Shown here piece by piece: positions 15,876-20,877 of a stretch of DNA of 20,877 bases. The notes under the pieces were generated by a model. That model worked only from the letters and a program-made list of their open reading frames with translations. It made no database searches and was not told the DNA's origin. Source of the stretch: an uncultured Spirochaetia bacterium (GTDB taxonomy: Bacteria > Spirochaetota > UBA4802 > JAGODF01). The stretch covers positions 1 to 20,877 of the forward strand of contig CALCJG010000348.1 of assembly GCA_937967705.1 (NCBI GenBank). Reading direction: 5' to 3'. A program made the translations under genes and the position numbers. Within the stretch, counting starts at the first letter, position 1. Every line of letters starts with the position of its first letter.

Positions 15876-16505
15876 CTACAAAGAGGCCACGGACCCCTTG
15901 CCGAGCTTGATATCTATGACCTGCTTCATGATTTGTTCGGACTGCGTTACAATAAAATAATCATCGATGCTGGTAAAAAAGATATCTTTCAGCACCTGAT
16001 GGCAAACATATTTCCTGTAACGTGTCGTCACGGGATTGAGATCAATGCTTTTGTCGCCACGATAGTTTTTTTTCAACAGGCCTACGAACCGAAGAGGGAA
16101 ACTTTTGGCATGTTTGACCGGAATAAAAAGGAGCATATGCTTGCTGACCCCGGTTTTTTTTATCAGCGCGAGGTAGATTGTTTTATTCGTATTGATGCCC
16201 TGCTTTCTCAGGGAAGAAACATCGAATACATCAACACGCGTCCTTTTCTTAAACTCCTCGGCCCACCGCGTTATCCTGTCTGCCTGGATATCGCTCAACA
16301 TGTTCTTCTGGGCAAACCGGGAAGCTGTTATCAGTTTATCACTGCTGGATACAGCAACCGCCACCAGTGTCGTCGGAGGCATCAGGGCCATGGGATCCCC
16401 GGCGGGTCCAGCGAAACCCCCTTCCACCAGGAGAAGCAGCAGGATGAGAATAATCCCTGAAACGCTGATTGTACGGGCTTTATGCATCAAACCGTGCCAT
16501 TTCAT
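15876..16505 (-). CDS. N-terminal fragment of the exported DUF3352-like protein
   Basis: 209 residues from ATG 16505 (203 from ATG 16487). It holds the signal peptide and the first repeat-like domain and stops at TAG 15876-15878 after KLGKGSVASL. As it stands it would be secreted as a truncated protein. Neither start has an ideal Shine-Dalgarno; overlap with the proS stop suggests translational coupling. Confidence 0.75.
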   Translation of the reverse strand: MKWHGLMHKARTISVSGIILILLLLLVEGGFAGPAGDPMALMPPTTLVAVAVSSSDKLITASRFAQKNMLSDIQADRITRWAEEFKKRTRVDVFDVSSLRKQGINTNKTIYLALIKKTGVSKHMLLFIPVKHAKSFPLRFVGLLKKNYRGDKSIDLNPVTTRYRKYVCHQVLKDIFFTSIDDYFIVTQSEQIMKQVIDIKLGKGSVASL

Positions 16506-18201
16506 CCTTGATCATTGACCGCAAACAAGCAACAAGACCGCTTCTCTCGACCTTACTGATATCAGACATCCGTCTGAGTTTAACCTCTATTTCCTGATTC
16601 TGATAGTAGCTCTTTCCCACTGTTATTCTTATCGGCATTCCGATGAGATCTGCATCAGCAAATTTGAAGCCCGGGCTGGCCTTGCGGTCATCGTAAAGCA
16701 CTTCAAAACCCGACTTCAGCAGTTCCTGATATATTTCCTCGACCTGAGCAAATTCCTCATCGCTCTTCGCGATTCCAACGAGATGTATCTGAAAAGGCGC
16801 CACGGTTATGGGCCAGACAATACCCTTGTCGTCGTGATGCTGCTCCACGACTGCGGCCATGGTACGGTTAACACCTATCCCGTAACAGCCCATTATGGGA
16901 TGCATGGCCTTGCCGTTCTGATCAAGGATCGTGAATTCCATGGATTTGGTGTATTTGTAGCCAAGCTTGAAAATATGACCCACTTCAATCCCTTTTCGGC
17001 TTATCATACTGCGACCGCAACGGATACATGAATCACCTTCCTCGGCAGTGCTGATATCAGCCTCTTCCTCAATCATAAAATCCCGCCGGGGATTCACTCC
17101 GGCATAGTGTTTGTCATTCTCATTGGCTCCAGTAATGCCGTTACGGACATCCTTAACGGATATATCGAACACCGTTCTTACATTGAGCTTGTTGACAGGA
17201 CCGGCGAAACCGACAGGGGCGGAGGTTACTTCCTCCACCACATTATCCGTCGCAAGTTCGAGTTCTCCCGCTGACAGATAATTCTTTAATTTATGCTCAT
17301 TGATCTCCCTGTCCCCAGGAATGACTGCCATTACCGGTTTGCCGTCAGCCATATAGACGATACTCTTGAGAAATACGGCCGCCGGCGCCCGGAAAAAGCC
17401 CGTAAGATCATCGATAGTTTTAACATCCGGCGTGTCCACCAAGCGCAAATCCTCCAGTGGCTTCGCATCGACAGGTGCCGGTCGGCGGTATTCCGCTTTC
17501 TCCTGATTGGCCCTGTATCCGCATTCTTCGCATATCAGGAGGATCTCCTCCCCCACTTCCGAAGCGACCATAAACTCTTCTGAATCACTGCCTCCCATGG
17601 AGCCTGTATCCGCCTCTACCGGTATGGTTTCCAGTCCGTAGCGGCGGAAGATATTCCGGTATGCCTTTCTCATGGCCTGATAGGATTCATCCAGCCCTTT
17701 CTCATCCAGATCAAAGGAATAGGCATCCTTCATGATGAATTCCTTGCTCCTCATAATCCCGAAACGGGGCCGGATCTCATCGCGGAATTTGGTGTTGACC
17801 TGATAGACTGTAACGGGCAGATCCCGGTAAGAGGACAGCAGTGAGCGCATAGCTCCTGTGAAGGCCTCCTCGTGGGTTGGGGCCAGGGAATAATCCGATC
17901 CGTTTCTGTCTTTTATCCGGAACATCTCGGGACCCATGGTATCCCATCGTCCTGATTCCTTCCACAGGTCTGCCGAGGTCAATTCCGGCATAAGAAACTC
18001 CTGTCCCTGCGCCTGATCCATCTCTTCCCGGATGATGTTTTCCACTTTCTTCAATACACGCATTCCCAGGGGGAGATAGATATACATACCCGCAGATTCC
18101 TTTCGGATCAGCCCGGCCCTTATCATCAGCTTATGGCTGACGACTACGGCATCAGAGGGATCCTCTTTTAAAGTAGGGAGAATATATCTGGAAATCTTCA
18201 T
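16480..18201 (-). CDS. proS: Prolyl-tRNA synthetase, bacterial type with editing domain
   Basis: 573 residues from ATG 18201; charges tRNA-Pro. Class II core: motif 1 near 40-75, TSADLWKESGRW at 75-86, motif 2 FRDEIRPRFGIMRSKEFIMKDAYSF at 139-163, motif 3 GCYGIGVNRTMAAVVEQ at 438-454. The YbaK-like editing insertion spans about 225-400 and is bounded by two Cys pairs (ICEECGY and CIRCGRS) that could hold a metal. The C-terminal anticodon-binding domain contains VLYDDRKASPGFKFADADLIG. GTG 18210 is open in frame, but GAGGG sits only one base before it and ten before ATG 18201, so the ATG is chosen; MKISRYILPTLKE is also the normal family start. First gene of a unit with the exported protein gene. 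Confidence 0.97.
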   Translation of the reverse strand: MKISRYILPTLKEDPSDAVVVSHKLMIRAGLIRKESAGMYIYLPLGMRVLKKVENIIREEMDQAQGQEFLMPELTSADLWKESGRWDTMGPEMFRIKDRNGSDYSLAPTHEEAFTGAMRSLLSSYRDLPVTVYQVNTKFRDEIRPRFGIMRSKEFIMKDAYSFDLDEKGLDESYQAMRKAYRNIFRRYGLETIPVEADTGSMGGSDSEEFMVASEVGEEILLICEECGYRANQEKAEYRRPAPVDAKPLEDLRLVDTPDVKTIDDLTGFFRAPAAVFLKSIVYMADGKPVMAVIPGDREINEHKLKNYLSAGELELATDNVVEEVTSAPVGFAGPVNKLNVRTVFDISVKDVRNGITGANENDKHYAGVNPRRDFMIEEEADISTAEEGDSCIRCGRSMISRKGIEVGHIFKLGYKYTKSMEFTILDQNGKAMHPIMGCYGIGVNRTMAAVVEQHHDDKGIVWPITVAPFQIHLVGIAKSDEEFAQVEEIYQELLKSGFEVLYDDRKASPGFKFADADLIGMPIRITVGKSYYQNQEIEVKLRRMSDISKVERSGLVACLRSMIKDEMARFDA

Positions 18202-18308
18202 ATCATACACACCCTCGATTAAAATCTTCTAACTGTTGTTTTTTCTGGTGGAGCTTTTTTGATTCGCAAAGATCAATATGCTGCCAATCACTATTCTTTA
18301 AGGATATA

Positions 18309-18327
18309 CCTTATTAAATCAATAAGG
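18309..18327. repeat. Perfect inverted repeat, possible hairpin in the proS leader
   Basis: CCTTATT and AATAAGG with a five-base loop. The left arm can instead pair with TAAGG just before it (through 18304), so two mutually exclusive hairpins are possible. On the minus strand it would lie about 110 bases ahead of proS. No adjoining T run of terminator type. Confidence 0.5.
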
Positions 18328-18328
18328 G

Positions 18329-18352
18329 CAGAAGGGAGCGCTGCTCCTTCTG
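18329..18352. repeat. Strong hairpin, one bulged base
   Basis: CAGAAGGGAGC pairs with GCTCCTTCTG around a GCT loop, with one unpaired G. It is next to the preceding hairpin. There is no T run on either side, so it is probably not a simple terminator. Confidence 0.55.
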
Positions 18353-18362
18353 TACGCAATTA

Positions 18363-18376
18363 AAAGATATATCTTT
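18363..18376. promoter_or_regulatory. 14-base perfect palindrome, possible operator
   Basis: AAAGATATATCTTT reads identically on both strands. It stands alone between the divergent proS and phosphate transporter genes, where a dimeric regulator could bind. AT-rich, so chance is possible. Confidence 0.3.
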
Positions 18377-18439
18377 GTCGGTCGAATTATGCCTACCCTT
18401 TCCGAATAGGAGAATATGCCATACCCAGTCAAAAAGGTT

Positions 18440-18468
18440 TGATTATTATGTTCAGGTATATATGTCAA
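18440..18468 (-). promoter_or_regulatory. Possible promoter for proS
   Basis: Perfect TTGACA on the minus strand (18463-18468), 17 bases, then a poor TAATCA at 18440-18445. It would give a leader of roughly 230 bases that includes both hairpins and the palindrome. Confidence 0.3.
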
Positions 18469-18529
18469 GCAATATGAAAAAAACCCTCTCATTCATCCCT
18501 TTGTCTCTTCATTTTTTTCGTAATACTTC

Positions 18530-18557
18530 TTGACTCCTATCGAAAACATAAAATAAT
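18530..18557 (+). promoter_or_regulatory. Candidate promoter for the Na/Pi cotransporter
   Basis: TTGACT at 18530-18535, 16 bases, then AATAAT at 18552-18557. The transcript would have about 155 untranslated bases before the coding region. The rest of the 18202-18722 gap shows no further gene or RNA that I recognise. Confidence 0.4.
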
Positions 18558-18722
18558 GCAACCCTCCAGTCGGTTCAATATATCGGGTCCTGACATGCCA
18601 AACGAGGGGATTGAAATAAGTCGAGTATAAACCTTACAGGAACGGTAATCAGATAAATTGCATTCTCTTTTTTTATAAAAGCAGTTTTGATGTGCCCATA
18701 AACTCAACATGAGGATATTCAT

Positions 18723-20405
18723 CTGAACATAACAATTACAATTTTCGGCGGACTAGGCCTTTTCCTGTTTGGAATGAAGATCATGAGCGAATCCCTCCAG
18801 ATGGCCACAGGAGACCGCCTCAGAAACATTCTTTGGAAAGTGACAAACAACCGTGTTCTGGGAGTCCTGACGGGCTTCTTCATTACAAGCATAATCCAAT
18901 CTTCCAGCGCCACGACGGTCATGCTGGTGAGTTTCGTCAATGCCGGGCTTATCAATCTTTCGCAATCCATAGGCATCATACTGGGAGCCAATATAGGAAC
19001 GACCATAACGGGCTGGATCGTTGCCATCATCGGGTTTAAATTCAAGATATCCTCAATCGCCCTTCCGGCTATCGCCATAGGTTTTTTCATCCGATTTGCC
19101 AAGGAAGAAAAGCTGAAACAATGGGGAGAGGTCCTCCTGGGTTTTGGAATACTCTTCCTGGGGCTCAACGTCATGAACGACGCTGTCAAGGATTTGCGCA
19201 ACTCCCCCTCGGTGATGAACTTCATGACCTCCTACGACAGCAGTACCATCCCTTCAACCATCATGGTGGTTCTGATCGGTACTGCCGTGACCATGGTCGT
19301 ACAGTCCTCCAGTGCAACCATGGCTATGACAATGAGCCTGGCGGTCAACGGTCTTATAGATTTTACCACAGCCTGCGCTCTCATACTGGGAGAAAACATA
19401 GGAACCACAATAACCGCCAACATCGCCTCGCTGGGAGCATCTGCAAATGCCAAAAGGTCCGCCAGAGTGCATATGCTTTTCAATGTATTAGGAGTGATAT
19501 GGCTGCTGACTGTATTTCACTGGCTTTTCATTCCCTTTATCGACTGGCTTGTGCCGGGCAATCCCAATTCCAGTGATATCTCTGTGCGTTCCGCTGTTAT
19601 AGCAGATCACCTGGCGGCCTTTCATACCTCATTCAATGTAATCAATACACTCTTATTCCTGCCTTTTACCGGGTTTCTTGCAAAGATCGCCACAAAAATG
19701 GTGAAAGACAAGAAGGAATCCGAAGAGATGATTCATCTCAAATACATATCCACCGTTTTGGTTTCCATGCCAGCCATCAATATCAACGAGGCCCGGCTGG
19801 AGATACGACGCATGGTGGAAATCATCATCAGCATGTTCGACAGCGTCATGGATGTATTCAACAATCCCACGATCAAGCAGAAAGGAGTTGTGGAAAGTAT
19901 ACTCATGAAGGAAAACAATGTCGACCTTCTTGAGACGGAGATATCCAGTTTTCTGGTGAAGGTGTCACAGAACAACATATCAGAAGACCAGAGCAATGAG
20001 ATCACCTCCATGCTGCACATGCTCAACGAACTCGAGCGTGCGGGAGATCACTGCGTAATACTCCTGAAACTTATCAGGAGAAAATACGATTCCAATATTG
20101 ATTTTTCCGAAAGGGCGGCCAAGGAGATAAGGGAAATCGCCTCGGAGGTGCGGGATCTGCTGGAACTGATACGCAGCAACATCTCCTCCCGACCACATAA
20201 TATTCTCCCCAGGGCCCGAGTCATCGAGAACCGGATTGATGAGCTCAGGATGGAGATGAAGCGGGGTCATATCGAGCGGCTTAACGAGAACACCTGCGAT
20301 GTGACGACGGGACTGCTCTTTATCGATATGCTGACGAGCTATGAGAAAATCGGTGATCATGCCTATAACGTCGCCGAAAGCATTTCCGGGGAAAGAATCT
20401 TTTAA
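18723..20405 (+). CDS. Na/Pi cotransporter family protein with C-terminal PhoU domain
   Basis: About 560 residues. Two Na_Pi_cotrans repeats with QSSSAT at 59-64 and 194-199, each followed by a glycine-rich loop (LGANIGTTITG and LGENIGTTITA), then a cytoplasmic PhoU-like helical domain from about 330 (ELERAGDHCVILLK; SYEKIGDHAYNVAE). Such proteins import phosphate with sodium, and the PhoU part probably regulates uptake. The first ATG in frame (18774) would remove the conserved first helix ITITIFGGLGLFLFGMKIMSE. Between the upstream stop (TAA 18699) and 18774 there is no ATG, GTG or TTG; CTG 18723 lies seven bases after GAGGA (18711-18715) and is my best start. Alternatively one base is missing after ATG 18709. 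Confidence 0.92.
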   Translation: MNITITIFGGLGLFLFGMKIMSESLQMATGDRLRNILWKVTNNRVLGVLTGFFITSIIQSSSATTVMLVSFVNAGLINLSQSIGIILGANIGTTITGWIVAIIGFKFKISSIALPAIAIGFFIRFAKEEKLKQWGEVLLGFGILFLGLNVMNDAVKDLRNSPSVMNFMTSYDSSTIPSTIMVVLIGTAVTMVVQSSSATMAMTMSLAVNGLIDFTTACALILGENIGTTITANIASLGASANAKRSARVHMLFNVLGVIWLLTVFHWLFIPFIDWLVPGNPNSSDISVRSAVIADHLAAFHTSFNVINTLLFLPFTGFLAKIATKMVKDKKESEEMIHLKYISTVLVSMPAININEARLEIRRMVEIIISMFDSVMDVFNNPTIKQKGVVESILMKENNVDLLETEISSFLVKVSQNNISEDQSNEITSMLHMLNELERAGDHCVILLKLIRRKYDSNIDFSERAAKEIREIASEVRDLLELIRSNISSRPHNILPRARVIENRIDELRMEMKRGHIERLNENTCDVTTGLLFIDMLTSYEKIGDHAYNVAESISGERIF

Positions 20406-20431
20406 ATCCCGGAGATAATCGTATGAAAAAT

Positions 20432-20473
20432 TTGAAAAAAATGTGTTTACAACTTATAAACTCATTCTATTAT
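20432..20473 (+). promoter_or_regulatory. Strong promoter region for the small basic protein gene
   Basis: Two overlapping good matches: TTGAAA (20432-20437), 17 bases, TATAAA (20455-20460); and TTTACA (20446-20451), 16 bases, TATTAT (20468-20473). Either gives a short leader before the start at 20503. Confidence 0.55.
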
Positions 20474-20502
20474 CGTCGAATACAATTTCCGGGGAGTTAT
20501 GA

Positions 20503-20790
20503 ATGACAGAGAAAGCTAAACCGATCAAGGCTAAGGCCAAAAAACATAAAAAAAAGAATAACCTTCTCAAGCTCTGCACGGAAATGGGAAAGGTTGCTTT
20601 TGATGCTGTCGACAAGGAGATCATCAAACGCTTTAAAACCCTGATCGACACGTGTGAGGAAGACATCACCAAATCAAGCCTTGATCTGGTCATCAAGCAT
20701 TCCAAGGATGTGGAGGTCGGATCATTCCCCGAAAGCCTTCAGCCCTATATCAAGCATTATCTCTTCATGAAGAAGAGGGAAAAGAAGTAG
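20503..20790 (+). CDS. Small basic protein of unknown function
   Basis: 95 residues, very rich in Lys. The first 20 residues are an Ala/Lys tail (AKPIKAKAKKHKKK) like the disordered tails of nucleic-acid-binding proteins. Residues 21-95 look helical and end KKREKK. No signal peptide or membrane segment and no family I recognise. It is a real gene on the evidence of its GGGGAG ribosome-binding site six bases before ATG 20503 and a strong promoter of its own. Binding to DNA, RNA or acidic polymers is a guess from charge alone. Confidence 0.75.
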   Translation: MTEKAKPIKAKAKKHKKKNNLLKLCTEMGKVAFDAVDKEIIKRFKTLIDTCEEDITKSSLDLVIKHSKDVEVGSFPESLQPYIKHYLFMKKREKK

Positions 20791-20826
20791 CATCCCGCCT
20801 TTCGAATATCCAGAAACGACTGTGTC

Positions 20827-20877
20827 ATGCACATCATTATAAAAACATTCGCTACGGTAAGGGATGTCTGCGGGTTC
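20827..20877 (+). CDS. MoaD/ThiS-like sulfur carrier, 5' end only
   Basis: The last 17 codons of the window read MHIIIKTFATVRDVCGF, matching the beta-grasp opening of MoaD-type proteins (hydrophobic strand, then (L/T)FA.(L/V)R(D/E)..G). MoaD is the small subunit of molybdopterin synthase and carries sulfur on a C-terminal GlyGly, which is outside the window. No clear Shine-Dalgarno. With only 17 residues, a chance match is possible. Confidence 0.5.
   Translation, partial: MHIIIKTFATVRDVCGF

Larger units (their letters stand above)
14793..16505 (-). pseudogene. Large exported protein (DUF3352-like) interrupted by an in-frame TAG
   Basis: Two open segments share one frame, separated by TAG at 15876-15878; the eleven codons after the stop (DDRLYQDYLAR then VPGKGDVVLFV) read smoothly into the second part, so this was one gene of about 570 codons. 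The N-terminus is a signal peptide or anchor (RTISVSGIILILLLLL, cleavage likely near GGFAG). The body resembles DUF3352-type extracytoplasmic proteins: MALMPPTTLVAVAVSSSDKL, DDYFIVTQSEQIMKQVID, LYFYSRLNLQDAAKW. This is a weak resemblance and the function is unknown. Two G8 tracts (coding strand, 15802-15809 and 15767-15774) lie just after the stop. The gene overlaps the end of proS by 26 bases from ATG 16505, or eight from the more signal-like ATG 16487, so it is in the proS operon. Confidence 0.7.

Noticed and set aside
3305..15878. Reassigned stop codons as an explanation for the two in-frame stops
   Set aside because: TAA, TAG and TGA all end normal genes in the window (for example fliG TAA, cNMP-binding gene TAG, rnfB TGA), so no stop codon is generally read as sense.
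18202..18350. T-box riboswitch ahead of proS
   Set aside because: No T-box consensus sequence and no terminator with T run before the gene.
18774..18776. ATG 18774 as the true start of the phosphate transporter
   Set aside because: It would delete the conserved GGLGLFLFG part of the first helix, and no ribosome-binding site precedes it.

Overview
The window looks like chromosomal DNA of a Gram-negative, flagellated bacterium, most likely a spirochaete. The inference rests on a FliG gene, a lipoprotein with a relaxed lipobox and SH3-like repeats, a CHASE2-type class III cyclase, a histidine-kinase-type ATPase without a dimerisation domain, and an argS whose HIGH motif lacks both histidines. 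None of these alone proves the phylum. I see no tRNA, rRNA, CRISPR array, insertion sequence or phage gene. Bases 1-47 are not genomic: they are the end of an Illumina P7 adapter with its index, so the window starts at a contig end and argS is cut there.

Layout: (a) 48-1281, minus: 5' part of argS. (b) 1575-3739, plus: a CHASE2 adenylate cyclase gene broken by a one-base frameshift in a G run and by an in-frame TAA. (c) 3722-6034, minus: a large AsmA-like envelope protein, divergent from (d), a rightward set of DedA membrane protein, DHH/DHHA1 phosphoesterase, lytic transglycosylase and an SH3-like lipoprotein (6174-9726), closed by a two-way terminator at 9752-9785. (e) 9803-11667, minus: an orphan rnfB whose stop overlaps the fliG start. 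(f) 11761-12480, plus: an HATPase-only protein, convergent with a TetR regulator (12483-13082, minus). (g) 13327-14679, minus: a one-domain cyclic-nucleotide-binding protein followed by a radical SAM enzyme of the COG0731 type. (h) 14793-18201, minus: proS followed by a long exported protein gene interrupted by an in-frame TAG next to two G8 tracts. (i) 18202-18722: a 0.5 kb intergenic region with hairpins and a palindrome. (j) 18723-20405, plus: a Na/Pi cotransporter-PhoU fusion that lacks a normal start codon, then a small basic protein with a strong promoter, and the first 17 codons of a MoaD-like gene at the right edge.

Themes: envelope biogenesis and lipid handling (AsmA-like, DedA, lytic transglycosylase, lipoprotein), cyclic-nucleotide signalling (cyclase, stand-alone cNMP-binding protein, DHH phosphodiesterase), motility coupled to electron transfer (rnfB-fliG), and two tRNA synthetases. 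I did not find a convincing new defence or mobile system. The observations most worth checking are the gene interruptions at homopolymers or in-frame stops, the rnfB-fliG coupling, and the non-AUG start of the phosphate transporter. Because the contig carries untrimmed adapter, the interruptions must be checked against reads before any biology is built on them.
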